This document shows positions 43,304 through 54,887 of a DNA stretch of 64,000 nucleotides, piece after piece (the stretch's first letter is position 1; every line of letters starts with the position of its first letter). The notes under the pieces are model-generated. The model saw nothing but the letters and a program-made list of their open reading frames with translations. It was not told where the DNA came from and did no database searches. The DNA is from Mucidula mucida (Eukaryota; Basidiomycota; Agaricomycetes; Agaricales; Physalacriaceae): positions 51,629 through 115,628 of the forward strand of contig JADNYV010000112.1 of NCBI GenBank assembly GCA_015501055.1, read 5' to 3'. The position numbers and the translations under genes were made by a program.

Positions 43304-44755
43304 TTATTCAGAGCACAACCCCACACGTCGACAGAAATTTCCTCCCAACTTCAAGCTTCTCATGTGCGGACCAAAGACACCAAGAAGTGCATCAGCATCC
43401 GCCTTGTCGATACCAATCAAAACAAAATGCCACCGACGCTCTTCACGATTGGACATGGCCGCCCAAACCCGTTGAAGTCCGTCCTCTGGTTCCGAATGAT
43501 CTCCTGTGATTGCCGCTTGCAATACAAACACATCACCCTTGCCATCAACAAGAATTCCATCAATTCCGGGAAAGTCAACGGTAGCTGGCATCCAGTAACA
43601 AGACTCTCCTGCGGGCATGTGTTCAAGAAAGACTCGAGAAGTGCAAAGGATGCGATCGGAGGGTGTCAATTCCATGGTGCCTGCTTGGCGTAGAGGTGTA
43701 AGGTTTTTCTGCCAATACAAAGATGACGATGCATGTTCATCTCATGCCTCCAGCGGTCGAGAGAGCATGTGAGGATAGTAATCTAAGGCGTTCGAGTGTG
43801 TTGCGTGCTGTGAGACTGGCCGAGTATTCGTGAAATGACCGCGAAAGGTGTTTTGTCGGAATGATACCCGGGCCGTCGCTGAGACGGCACCGCTATAGGA
43901 ATCGACCAGGTCGAGGTCTTCAACGATGTTGGTCATCGTGCGAAGCGACGGGCCCCATTTCCCAACAAGAGAGAGAGAGAGAGAGTAGAAGCAAGATGAC
44001 ACTCTTTTCTGTAGTGTTGATCAACAGAGATACCTGATTAATAGGAATCTACTCACGGAATCCGCCCCAATCTCCGAAACCTTGTTAGACGTCCAATATT
44101 TGCGCCACTCTTTCTATCTCAGGATCAGGGAATGTCGTTTGAAGTACGCGTTGAGCTGAGCTGGAAGACGTTGCAGGGCCTGTGGACAAAGTCGTTACTG
44201 TCAGACCAGTGTCCAAGTCGCAGATCGTCATCAGTGATAGGTTTCGTGTGGGCTCCGTGTGTGTTGAAGATCAAGTAAAGATCATTTGAGAGTTGACATG
44301 CTGTGGGGAGTTTCAACTCGAGGCGACGGAGGAGAAGGTATATCAGAAAGGTTGATTTGCCTAGACGCGAGGTCAGTAAACGTGGAAACCAAACAAATTC
44401 AGTGACAAACCAATACCAGGATGATACAATGAATGCTCTCTTACCATCACGCTCCAATATACGGTGAAATGGGTCATATTCCTTGAGAATGACTATCACA
44501 TCCACGACCGCGGTCATGATACTAATAGATGCCATAATGGACCAAGTCCTGAAATGGTAGGTGTTGTCATTGTTTGCCCCACGCCCATTCGTGAAGGCAA
44601 TTGGCAGCGCCGACTGTAAACGCCAACGGGGGCGCAAGTTTCATGGGCAGGATATCTCCGATAGAATAATAACAAGCGTATAAGGGAAGAAGGGCATTGA
44701 CAAGCAGAGGCGCAAAGGCGCGGTTGGACACAGATAGTAAGGACACTGAATTCAT
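43304..44755 (-). pseudogene. Crinkler/RHS-like NTPase-nuclease protein 1 (damaged)
   Basis: Read on the minus strand: FAPLLVNALLPLYA, KEYDPFHRILERDG, then after an intron GKSTFLIYLLLRRLELKLPT with LIFNTHG (P-loop region), DDDLRLGHWSDSNDF, KWGPSLRTMTNIV (the WGPSPR landmark) and a C-terminal nuclease-like domain with FPGIDGILVDGKGDVFVLQA, GLQRVWAAM and EERRWHFVLIGIDKADADAL. Known relatives are basidiomycete Crinkler/retrotransposon-hotspot-like proteins with a P-loop ATPase and a PD-(D/E)xK-like domain. The part giving GxxGxGKST is missing before GKST. One extra base near 43325 shifts the end out of the DVWGCALN frame kept in copy 2. Probably not functional as it stands. Confidence 0.6.
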
Positions 44756-45257
44756 GCTCCTATGTGAATCCGTTGAGCAAACTAATAACCCGCCATCAGT
44801 ATCCGAATGTCAGAGCCAATACAATAAGAGAGAAATGAGGACGCACGCTATCTACATTGTTGTTGTCGTTGCCAACACTCCGTTGTGCTACCGTCGCGGT
44901 GACAAGAGAGTTACTCAAGGACAGGGGTGGATATTTGGTATGAGCTTCACCACCCCACGGCGTACATACTTTCTCGCTTCCAGGTTTTCTCCAGATTCCG
45001 CGTTGACGTACCGAGGCGTCGTTTAGACCAGAAAATCCTTCAAAGTCGCTTCGCCGATGCACCAGGTCCTTGCCATTCTGACGTTTTACGTGCCCGGCTG
45101 ACCTGCCTTGTTCGTGTCAACAACAAAGTGTCGGAAACAAGACGTGACAATGTTCAACGTCTGCCACTCAGACTTTGTGCCGCTGCCTCATTTACAGCTC
45201 TTCGTTCCCTCCTTCCTCCACCTTGCAAGAATTTTCTTCAGCTCATACTTGACTTCT
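44756..45257. other. spacer between divergent genes, 500 bases
   Basis: No gene supported; promoter sequences for the Crinkler-like gene and the DUF6535 gene are expected here. Confidence 0.45.
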
Positions 45258-48200
45258 ATGTCGGATCCTCCGAGGTCGACTTCGCCCACTACTTCAATGA
45301 AACGTAGTGCTTCAGAGGTACTCACCGCTTTCGTGTCATCAAGTGTCTTAGTTGCTGACAGGGATGAACAGAGTCTAGCAGAGGATGGCTTGACTGCTGG
45401 CTCTGATGGAGCCGCCCGCTCCAGAGCAAGCGTAAATGCGCCGATTTCACCACCCCCGGAGTTTCAGCCAGAGGTATTAGCTGTTCTCGTGGCTTCATGT
45501 GGTCTGGTTGCTGACAATGGTGAACAGATTGTAGAGGAGGTCCACATGGCTGGTGGTTCTCACGGAGACGCCCGCCCAAAAGCAAGTCCTAACGCATCAA
45601 TTTTTGCTGCCGCGTCTGAGCCCCCGGAGGAAATAAACAACGAGAATGAGGCGGCCTCGTCGCAGCCACGACAGACAAGCGCTTCACATCAACATACACC
45701 TCGTCGGCCAGATCGACGGGAGACATTCTTTGGTATACCGCAGTCTTCTGGCGCACCTGCGAACTCTAACCCGAGTATGTTTCCACTGGTCCTGCCTAGT
45801 CTTTTCATTCAACGATCTGGTAACAGACTACGACGACGAAAATTACGAGACCCGTTTTCCTCCAGATCCTATTTATCAAGAGGCTTCTCCCAATGCCCGT
45901 GTATTTTGCGTGTACATGGAGGAGTCGAAGAAGTATGATGCCTACATGACAGACGAAGCAAGGGAGGGTCTAGATGTCCTCCTAGTCTTTGTAAGTACTT
46001 CTGTGATGGTACGAATGGTCCTGACTCAAGCCATCGCATACAGACCGGTCTCTTCTCCGCGGTCCTCACTACATTTGTTGCCCAAACATCCCAATCTCTT
46101 CAGCCCGATCGGGCGACCGAATCCACTTTGCTCTTACGCGAAATCGCGGCGCTTCAGCGCGCGCAGATGAACGGGACCTCCGCTGATACTATTCCCCCAA
46201 CGTCCGCCGACTTCACTCCCGCCGCAATCGACGTGTGGGTGAACGGACTTTGGTTTACAAGTCTGACGTTGAGCCTCGCCGCCGCTCTCTTCGCCGTACT
46301 TATCAAGCAATGGATTCGCCAATACGTGTCACTTACATCTGGGACACTCGGGGACCGAAGCATCATGGGTCTTCAGAAGTGGCATGTCCCAGCACTCATC
46401 GGCATCCTCCATTAATGCATCTCTCCTTGGCCATATTCTTTGTCGGTCTCACACTTTTCCTTCTTCCTCTTCGCCGCTCTATTGCTGGCATTGTAGGGAG
46501 TGCGAGCGTACTTGTCTTTGCTGCCTACATAGGCACAGCAGTCTGGCCGTTGTTTTATGTTCAATGCCCATACCGCACACCCCTCGCTGGCATCATCCAT
46601 TGGTTCTTTTTCGTCGTGCGCAAGTATGTACTTTGGAATGTCTTTTCTGACTATTCCACGTTGCAGAAAGGAAGAACAATATCAAACTGCTTGGTGCAGT
46701 GATGATCTGGTGCCTCAAACTTTTTCCTGGCTGCTCAGTATTTCGGCCAATCCAACTCTTCACGGTGTTGTTCTGCAAGCCATTAGTGGGCTTTCCCGTC
46801 AGTCAGGATTGGCTTTGAGAGCACTCTGTTCCGAAACTTCCCTTATTGCATTACAAGATGCCTCTCATACCATGTTGTTCGATTGCTCTCTCAATCTCCC
46901 ACTGGTCCTCAGATCTCTGCCCACAAGGCAGACTTACTTGAACGATTGTCATGTGCATTGCTTATTGGGTCAACATACCTGAACCGATCACCGGATTGGC
47001 GTGCTGCTATAGAATCATTCTCAGCGCCCGCACTGGCATGGAAAGTAACAATCACTGTTAGTATGAGCCCCTACCATTTCTGCTGCAGAGGAAGAGGCTG
47101 AGATGGCCTGCACGTTCCTGGGCCTTATCATGTCAGAGCCACGCAATAGCCAGACACGTTTACCAGCTGTTGTCTGGGAGAAGCTCCTGGAAGCAGCCCC
47201 CTTAGTCTTCAGGAGAGTAGTCATTCCTGGCCAGCCAGATCCAATCCAGAATCATATGATTCTTCGAGAGCTGAAAAGGCGTGTATGCTTTGGAGAGTTG
47301 GGTCGTTCAGATCGTTATGACAACTACACACATCCAATCTCTTTCGAGGATGCACTGTGTACGAGCGAGCACTTTGTATGGTCTCTTCTCTGGCCATTTG
47401 ACAACCACGAGGGAGATCCGTTGGACTCTGAAAAGGTGCAACGACTTCTTTCCCTTGTGAATGCTTTCAGTTTGTACAGCCCAGTGGTGGAAGGCAACCA
47501 CTGGCATGAAATTGTTCTTGGGACGTGGCAACAGATTATCTGCGGACTGCAAGTGGGGTCTGTTACTCGTAAAGACCAAGATGCTATTTGTGTGGCGGCC
47601 GACATATTCTTACGGCAGAGGGCCGTGTTTCAGACCACGTTCGGGCCAGCAGCAGTTATTCTCCCAACTCTCTCATTCCTCTACTGCTGCCAGACACCGA
47701 CATCTCACAGTGCAAGAACTGACATTGTTCTTGCTCTCATCGAGATAGATATGTTCGCAGCACTCAGAGCACTCGGACACATTGAATATTGGCTCTGGAG
47801 TTATGGCGGTGTGAATCATGCTACCTCCGCTCTATCTCTCTGTACTTCTGTCATCCGCGCTAGCTTCGAGTCACGGAGTGTGGGTTCGGCATCTTGTTCA
47901 GAGGACTCGTGTTGGCTTGAGTACCTTTCTTTGCCTGAAAATAGTGCTGCCATTGTGTCTATTTTCACATTCCAAGGAAGCTTGCGCACCCCGGCGAGTG
48001 TAGCACAGGTCAGAGACGACCTTTCACTTTTCTTTGCTTCGCGGTCGTGGGACTGTGAGCTCTTGCAGAAATGCAAAGCATCCTTAGAAGATTATTTAGA
48101 GGATCTAATACTTCCTGACTTTCACAACGCCTACAGGCCCAATATAAAGGAGGCGAAAAGAGTCATCGACGAGCTCATTGCTGAACAGGTCAGACCTCCC

Positions 48201-48371
48201 TTGCGCTGTTGTCATACTAACACATGTAGTCCCCTAAACCCGCAAACATGCTTAATCGTCTTCTTCGACGTTCTCGGCAGAGCACAGACACCGAAGCAGC
48301 GAGATAACAACTCGAGTTTGCTTTCTCGAAACGCATCTCGATTTCGCTGTCCTGGGTCAGGACTCAGATGA
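45258..48371 (+). pseudogene. DUF6535 membrane protein, copy 1 (frameshifted)
   Basis: ATG 45258 (MSDPPRSTSPTTSMKRS). Exons 45258-45774, 45827-45990 and 46044 onward are in frame: a Ser/Glu-rich N-terminus, DAYMTDEAREGLDVLLVF, TGLFSAVLTTFVAQTSQSL and the family hallmark DVWVNGLWFTSLTLSLAAAL. Compared with copy 2, 21 bases are lost near 46350. Four bases are lost near 46411, giving a stop at 46413-46415 just before MHLSLAIFFVGLTLFLLPLR. Downstream coding continues in another frame, including a long open C-terminal part (47103-48371, 422 codons, MACTFLGLIM ... YRPNIKEAKRVIDEL). The family has several membrane helices and no established function. If the four-base loss is real, the full protein is not made. 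Confidence 0.72.
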
Positions 48372-48860
48372 GATACACCATCAACCTTGTACCCTTACCA
48401 CCATCAATTTGAACGTTTAGTACGGCATTACTTAGCAGATCACAGCGGCTTTGTACACAGACTTGCAATCAATGTTTAAACGTAGCTACGCAGCGAAGGG
48501 TACACGTTCCAGTGATACGAGTGCCACACAAGGAGTTGTCCTTTGGTCGCATAACAGCACTTGTGCTGCTTTCAATCGCGTTGTTGGGTATCCTACATAA
48601 ACACGGATTCGTTAAATGATTTGAAGAGTCAAGGGAGTCCAGGAGTACTTACACGCATGCGCAGTATCCATCCAAGCACTCCTTCAATGGCGACAGTATA
48701 GTGTTAAGGTTTATCTGCTCGTTCTTGATGACCGTGTCCGACCAGTGGACGTTCAAGGATCGAGAATCGTAAGGTGCGTCTCGTCGCTCCCGTACGGAAA
48801 AGCGCAGGCAATCAGCTTTGTCCTCTTATGCTTAACTTGGTATTCTCTGAATCTTCGTTC
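48372..48860. other. spacer, 490 bases
   Basis: No gene recognised. The segment homologous to the very end of separase, expected here, is not found. Confidence 0.4.
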
Positions 48861-50119
48861 TTATTGATCCTCATCCCGACGAACTCTGTCAAAGTTACCC
48901 ATCTCACGAAGAAACCCAGAAAAACAACCCCGCAGCATGGCCGCCACACGTTTCGTCAGATATCGTATCTTGTGAGAACGGACATACTGCTCGTCGCCAC
49001 CATGACCGAAATATCTGTAGAAACACTCATGAATATCGCATTCATCACCAAAGAAAAACACACTCACACTCACAACGAGATCGTTACATATTCTGTAGCG
49101 CATTCGGGAATTGAAGTTTGGAGCGTGCCCGCTAATTCCCTGTCGACTAACAAACTCCATATATTTGGAACAACTCTTGAAATGTTCCTCTGTTCGTCCC
49201 AACTCGCCGCTCGGGTTAAGGATATAGTAACTCTTCCGCGGATCCACGATACCGATCATGACTTGCACTCTTGCGCCACCGCGCGAACTGAACACGATCA
49301 AGCAAGAACTCCACTCCAACGATCCGGCTGAGGCCACGCCCTCGCAGGATCGGAATATTTTCCCATGGTAAACATTGGATATCCTTGACTGATACGAGGA
49401 ATACGTGATCGTCCTCGGGTACTTCGGCGCGCCGCCGTTTCATCCTGTCTGCGTGCTCCTCCAATGCCGCTCTCAGATCGACGACGACTCGGGCGATGTC
49501 GATCTCGGCAACAGCAACCGTTACTCCGTGGAACGGGTAGAAGTTCGGCAATGAAGTACACCAGGTCCTCCAATTCCTCGTCGTCGAGAAACACTCGCAT
49601 AGGAGCACTGTCCAAGGTAACGCGATTGGGCATCTGTTGGTCCGACGCAAGCTTCCGGTGTCTGATGGCTTGTTGTATCGTTTTCTTAACTTGTAGAGGT
49701 AAGCCTCTCTTGAACGCCTTGTCGAAAACTTGCACGCATGTGCGCAATTTCATCGACGGAAGGGTGAAGATAGTCTGTAAAACGTTAACAAAGGCAACAC
49801 AAAAGATAAGTGCCATCAACCTTACAGGCTTTAAGCCAAGAGAACTCCAACACCGCTGCTTTCCGTTCGTAGCGCCCGCTTTCCGTGCTTCTTCAAACGT
49901 CCAACGCATCCGTCGCAGCGGGCCACATTCCTTCCACCATTTCTTCCGCGCTTCTTCGTCGTCATTCCTGATATAGACCACCACATTAGTGGTCTCGTCG
50001 CTGCTACGAACTATATCCTGAAATTCGGCGATGAACTCTTGGAAGGTCAAAGGTTCCTCGACGTCCTCCCCATTACTTTGCCCCTTGACAGGAATACAGC
50101 CGACTAAACGGCGTGTCAA
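48861..50119 (-). pseudogene. separase (ESP1-like) C-terminal fragment
   Basis: Minus-strand exons spell a separase protease region. EARKKWWKECGPL matches the WW(x)eR segment; DDEELEDLVYFIAEL, YPFHGVTVAVAEIDIARVVV, DHVFLVSVKDIQCLPWENIP and ILRGRGLSRI follow. Then come YILNPSGELGRTEEHF, YFGHGGDEQYVRSHKI (catalytic His) and MLRGCFSGFL (catalytic Cys of the GC.SG motif). Separase cleaves cohesin at anaphase and is normally one gene of 1,500-2,200 residues. Here only about 400 codons exist. A one-base frameshift lies near 49548, between AEL and YPFHG. After FDR the conserved GTPWNYMLAGCP-type end is lost. A second, truncated copy rather than the working gene. Confidence 0.78.
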
Positions 50120-51479
50120 GGTACCCCCGTTCTGTTCTCCGAGAGAGGATGTGAGGGGACCATATCGATTACAGTAGATGCGAGACCTACTAGAGACATA
50201 GCTATCTCAAAAATGTCAACAGCCGCACTGAGTAACACGACGGCTTTTCCAAGGTGGGGTGAACCAAACATTGTTTCCAGTGCCTTCGCGCCTGGTCTAC
50301 ACAAGCGCTCCAAGGTGCGGTCCGTCTTATCATCCAGCGGTGCCGATATTTACAAAATTCATTCAATGATATGACTGTGTCATCGAGGGCAAGAACGGAA
50401 GACTCTAAAAGCAACGTGAACATGACAGTCAGGACGCGACAGTTCTGGCTGACCTGATTTTAGACCGGAGTCCTATACCGCCGACGTTTGATTCATATTC
50501 GCACAGAAAGTCGAGATATTGAAAGCCGCGCTAGTGGGTTGGCATGAGAGTAGCGGATGTCGACGAAGCGCGTTGGATGCTGAGGCCAACGATTCTGTCC
50601 AATAGTACCACATTACCAATCTATTTCGAAAGTAAGCAACTATGATGATGAGGAAATAAAGCAACCTACTCGGTTGGCAAGTTACACCCAGTACTCGCAA
50701 AAAGCGAGGAATTATTTCCCTTCAGTGAGAGAGATTGGCACTGCTATTACCATCGTCTCCCACCTGAGAGAAAGCCCGAACAAACACGGATGCGGTGTCG
50801 TTCTGAGAGCTGGACGCGGTGGCTTTCGAGAGTACTGTCTCCGTATAAGAAGATGCCGATTGATTAAATTATTTAGAACGCGCCGGGATTTCCAACAGTG
50901 CCCTGGGGTAACAAACGGCGTACACCCGGATGCAAGGTATAAATTCACATCCACATGAAACATATCGAGAACGGAGAAGCTCCGCGTAAGAAGAGAATCG
51001 ACGTGCTTCAGAGGGCAGATAAGGAAGGATGAGCAGCCAATATATCAAGACTTCGGATAGCACCAACAGGTCGTACTAAAAGCGCTTTAGGGAAGGTGCA
51101 CAAGCGTTAAGCAAATAACACAAAGCCGCCAGCTTCGACGGAGCGCTCATCGCTGCACTTCCAACATCGTCTGGACATATTTGCCGGAGAACGGACAGCA
51201 GCCGCGTACGGGTTCCGTGAATGAGTAACGTTCCTATCTTCTCCCTCTCCCAAGCAAGTTCCCGTTTCCAAGGCCTGCCGTAGCGCGTCGTAAATGCCGT
51301 GGTCGTAGTCGGATTTTGGGTAATTGTTAATGGGGATGTCGTTGCTACAAGTCGATGGAGAAACACACTGCCGTCGACATAGTCATCGTAGTGGCTGGCG
51401 CTCCAGAGTCCATGATTCCAACGTCGCGACTAGAAAGGTTACTTCCCGGACCGAGGTTGACTCTCGGACTATGAGAAGC
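50120..51479. other. 1.4-kb region of unrecognised short frames
   Basis: Frames of 65-95 codons on the minus strand (50116-50423, 51076-51366) match nothing I know. Confidence 0.35.
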
Positions 51480-51900
51480 CGGATCCTCTTCAGGAGGAGA
51501 CCTCTTCGGCAAACGCTCGTGTATGACGAGGAGTCTGTCCAGTACGATCCCTACACGACGAACGAAGCCCGAGAAGGACTAGATGTGCTCCTACTCTTCC
51601 TAAGTTCTTATCCAGTGACTTCAATGATCTCGTCTCAAAGCGGCTGTACACAGGCCGATCTCTTCTCCTTGTCGCCCAGCTGTCGCAGTCTTTATAGCCC
51701 GGTCGGGTAACAGAATCCACTCTACTTCTATGCAAAGTCGCGGCGCTTCAGCGTGCCCAGTTGAATGGGACTTCCGTTGATTCTGTTACCTCGACGCCTT
51801 GACGCTGTCGGTGAACGGACTGTAGTTCACAAGTCTTACCTTGAACCCCGCCGCCGCTCTCCTTGCATCGCTTATCAAAATAGGGATTCTTTCAGAACCA
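51480..51900 (+). pseudogene. DUF6535 relic, copy 3
   Basis: VYDEESVQYDPYTTNEAREG LDVLL (two parts), then VAQLSQSL, TESTLLL, VAALQRAQLNGTSVDSVT and a trace of the WVNGLWFTSLTL region, with several stops. Matches exons 2-3 of 45827-46300. Confidence 0.7.
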
Positions 51901-52439
51901 TGCACGATCTCTTTCCTCGTATCTATCAACACCGATACGTAAGCTAAGACCTTCCGATCTTCTGTGGCATCATTTCAAGCAAACACAAACTTGAAATGGG
52001 GCTAGCGACGTCAAGTACTATCGTAGCGCTCACATTGACGAGACTGCGGCTTGGGTGGAGACTCAGTGGCGCGCTACGTAGAGTTCTGTTTCTGTTATAT
52101 CCATATCCTGTGAGGCAAAAACTTCCACCCCTCCCGCCACTTTCGATGAATATACCTCGTCTCGTCGAGCTGTGGTACGGGTCTACTGATTCGCACCGCT
52201 GCGTGTCTCTGTTTTTGTTCAGTCAGGGTCTACCAAAGGAGCCTGTGTTCTATGGACATTGAACTCGAACTCGAGTTTTTCTCGTAGCGTTTCAACGCAT
52301 TCTTTGTCACTGGCTGGCTAAAGTTCAGGAACGACTACAACTACTTCCATACCAGTTCCGATACACGAGTACGGTCTTTTTCTCTTTCAAGATCAATACT
52401 TCTTCAGCAGCCTTCGTTTTCTGATAGACATTCATTTCC
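51901..52439. other. spacer, 540 bases
   Basis: Low similarity to anything recognised. Confidence 0.35.
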
Positions 52440-52680
52440 TCGCCCTACCGTTTGCAGTTTTGTTCTTTGAATGCCCTTTCCCGAGATACCGCCGCCAACG
52501 GAGGACGAGATGGTTGAAGATGCGCACGAATGCGGAGCGCGATCGTTGTCCTTGCTGTCGGAGTCACTGTCTTGGATCACACAGAACGGCGGTAGGCAAA
52601 TGAACGTCAGGCATCTTCGGCTAAGTCACAGCAAGAACATACCGGTGAGGGTCTTTGGGTTTGGGACAGCCGGAACCTGA
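52440..52680 (+). pseudogene. HSP70-like lid fragment
   Basis: [19 protein letters not shown] is nearly the same as [20 protein letters not shown] at 25960-26030, and the DNA between 52469 and 52514 matches that gene closely, showing descent from it or a close relative. Confidence 0.65.
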
Positions 52681-52731
52681 CATGACTTTCAGGCAACCGT
52701 CGGACCAGTGAATGAAGATGGTATAGTGAAG

Positions 52732-52977
52732 TTAGACTACAACAAGGAGTAGCATAACGCTTCTTCCTATCGATCGACTCGTCAGTTTCTCATCTGAAGG
52801 AGTATAACCGATGCGTGTCCAAACCTGAATTCGGGTAAGACTGCCCGCCCAGCCACCAACACGGACGATATCACTAGCAAGGTTCAATACGGCGATATTC
52901 CCTCTCGTCGTCCCAGTCATATCTTGGGCGACGATTCTTCGCGCCAAAGCAAACGCCTCTGTATTGATTATCTCCAC
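52732..52977 (-). pseudogene. PARG-like (TIGR02452/DUF2263) fragment, repeat 1
   Basis: INTEAFALARRIVAQDMTG then GNIAVLNLASDIVRVGGWAG SLTR (two parts) matches the core of microbial-type poly(ADP-ribose) glycohydrolases, (V)LNLASD..AGGW..SL.RTQEE. The following QEEALCYSSTL part is missing. Confidence 0.55.
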
Positions 52978-53228
52978 TGTTGACGAGGCATAGTGCTTCT
53001 TCCTAAAATCAACGTGTCAATTTTCGCATCTGGAGTGGTATCATGATCAACGCTGGATGAACATACTTGAGTTCGGGTAAGGCTGCCCACCCAGCCATCA
53101 GCGCGGAGTATATCACTAGCAAGGTTCAATACGGCGATATTCCCACTCGCCGTCCCAGTCGTTTTTTGTGCGACGATCCTTCGCGCAAGAGCAAACGCGT
53201 CTGTATTGATTATTTCCACCGCTGACAA
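52978..53228 (-). pseudogene. PARG-like (TIGR02452/DUF2263) fragment, repeat 2
   Basis: VEIINTDAFALARRIVAQKT and GNIAVLNLASDILRADGWVG SLTRTQ (two parts). It is a tandem repeat of the preceding fragment, each unit about 250 bases. Confidence 0.55.
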
Positions 53229-53597
53229 GGCATGGCCCGGACAGCGCTCTGCATCAAGCGCTGGCAGCTGAACTGGGATTCGATCGAGGCCCCGCTACTG
53301 CTAGTCGCTAAAGCCTCCAAACGCGAGATGGTGTCTTGCCCTACTACTAGCTTGTACTAGCAATTTTTTCAGGAATTCGAATTCCGAAAAACTGAGGTCA
53401 TGATAGGAGCTTTCAGCAAATTATTGATCTAGTCAAAAATACCATGTACGAGAGCGAGACGTCTCGAATGAACCACGACGAATTTGAGAATTGTTCACCC
53501 ATGGCTGTAAAGATTTGGCATACAAGTACAAGGTACAAAAACAACTACTAATACTTATTCAGAGCACAACGCCACATTTAACTACTATATGCCAACC
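53229..53597. other. spacer, 370 bases
   Basis: No gene. The frame of the PARG-like repeat extends a little upstream (ALDAERCPGHALSAVEI). Confidence 0.35.
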
Positions 53598-54887
53598 TCA
53601 AAAGCCCCCCTTGAAAGAGAGAGTATCGCCTTCGAGGAGAAAATCCTGCACACGATTTTGTTCGCGAAAGGTGTAGTGCAGGCGGTACACTTCCAAGGGT
53701 TCTAAAATCATGAAAGACATGCGGAACTGGGTGAGACGGGCGGGCGACGTGTTCATAACGCAAATAAAGTCCTTTAACAACTCCGAAGCGACACGGAGCC
53801 CTATGTACTCCGTGTCGTATCCTTCCTCCCACGTGGAGTCATAGAACTCGATGACGACTTCCTCTATGTTTGGTATACGGCGGAGTATCTTCACCAACGT
53901 AGGAATGTCGCCACGGTAAAGCGGAAGACTCAACTTCCGGAGTGGGCACCGGGAATGTTCCAAAAGGCTGGTCACGGTGAGCTCGCATTGGTCACCAGCT
54001 TCCGCGAGCTCGAGCTCGAGTAGATTGGGCAGATCGAGGCACATCAGTGAGTCATTATCGTTTGTAAGACTGAGATGTGTGATGCTCTCCATGGTCAATC
54101 TGCGCCTTCTGTCATAGTTTGACGATGGTGAGATGAAGAATGCCGACAGTCGCTGTAGTCTTGGACACTCGCTAAGCATGTCGATGCTCAAGAAAGCCAA
54201 CGGGGTAATGAGCGCCACCAATGACCGGGTATACAGCACCTCCATTGGGGCATTGCCAATGCTAAGTGTGCGCAGACATGGAGTATCGTCAAAGGCGTGG
54301 ATATCCTCCTCTAAGGCTTCGCCGCAATCAAGATGAAGAGCCTCAAGTCGGGACAACTTCCCCGAAACCGCATCGAGGGCCTTCGCGCAGCTGGGTACGA
54401 GCCTACGAAGGTCTACAGAGACCCAGCGGTTGGAGATGCTCATAAGTACAGCCAAGAGCTGCAGAGACCTCTCTTCAAAGAATGGGAGGAAGAAGGGTCC
54501 GTTCCGGTCGCGACTGGTCATATCGAATGTAACGTGTAAGGGGCGGTCGCCAGAGCGGGATACGACCTCACGCAAGCGGCGAATAGAGTTGGGACACCAG
54601 ACTGCGGAGGAGACCGTGACTGTAATACAGCTCCAGAGGTCATGGCACGCTGCAGCGACTTCGGACCATTGTTGACAAACACGGCTCACGACCCATTGGG
54701 CAGCGGATGGGTCGAAGACGTCGCCGGGAGTAAGGAAGCTAAATACTGATAGTAGGATCTCGGTGGGCAGGGTTGTAATATAGCAGGTCTGCCCGTTGAG
54801 GGAATAAGACGCGCTGGGGTGGGATATAGGTGAGGGAAGCGCAAGGCTACGGCTGCCATTGACATGCGATGGTGTTGATTGCATCAT
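53598..54887 (-). CDS. F-box-like protein, paralogue 2 of a duplicated pair
   Basis: Single exon, 429 residues (MMQSTPSHVNGSRSLALPSP). F-box CYITTLPTEILLSVFSFLTP at about 31-50, WVVSRVCQQWSEVAAACHDL, and leucine-rich segments LSRLEALHLD, CPRLQRLSAFFI, LDLPNLLELELAEAG and CPLRKLSLPLYRG, ending RVQDFLLEGDTLSFKGGF. Closely related to the gene at 39881-41191; the segments around HDLWSCITVTVSSAVWCPNS are the same in both. Both copies keep an intact frame although much nearby is broken, which hints at retained function. Confidence 0.84.
   Translation of the reverse strand: MMQSTPSHVNGSRSLALPSPISHPSASYSLNGQTCYITTLPTEILLSVFSFLTPGDVFDPSAAQWVVSRVCQQWSEVAAACHDLWSCITVTVSSAVWCPNSIRRLREVVSRSGDRPLHVTFDMTSRDRNGPFFLPFFEERSLQLLAVLMSISNRWVSVDLRRLVPSCAKALDAVSGKLSRLEALHLDCGEALEEDIHAFDDTPCLRTLSIGNAPMEVLYTRSLVALITPLAFLSIDMLSECPRLQRLSAFFISPSSNYDRRRRLTMESITHLSLTNDNDSLMCLDLPNLLELELAEAGDQCELTVTSLLEHSRCPLRKLSLPLYRGDIPTLVKILRRIPNIEEVVIEFYDSTWEEGYDTEYIGLRVASELLKDFICVMNTSPARLTQFRMSFMILEPLEVYRLHYTFREQNRVQDFLLEGDTLSFKGGF

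Larger units (their letters stand above)
39881..44000. repeat. segmental duplication, left copy (F-box-like + Crinkler-like)
   Basis: Order and orientation of F-box-like gene, spacer and Crinkler-like C-terminal domain match 53598-56500; the 1.4-kb insertion is specific to this copy. Confidence 0.82.

Noticed and set aside
48774..49331. 185-codon plus frame
   Set aside because: Antisense to the separase fragment, which has recognisable catalytic motifs.
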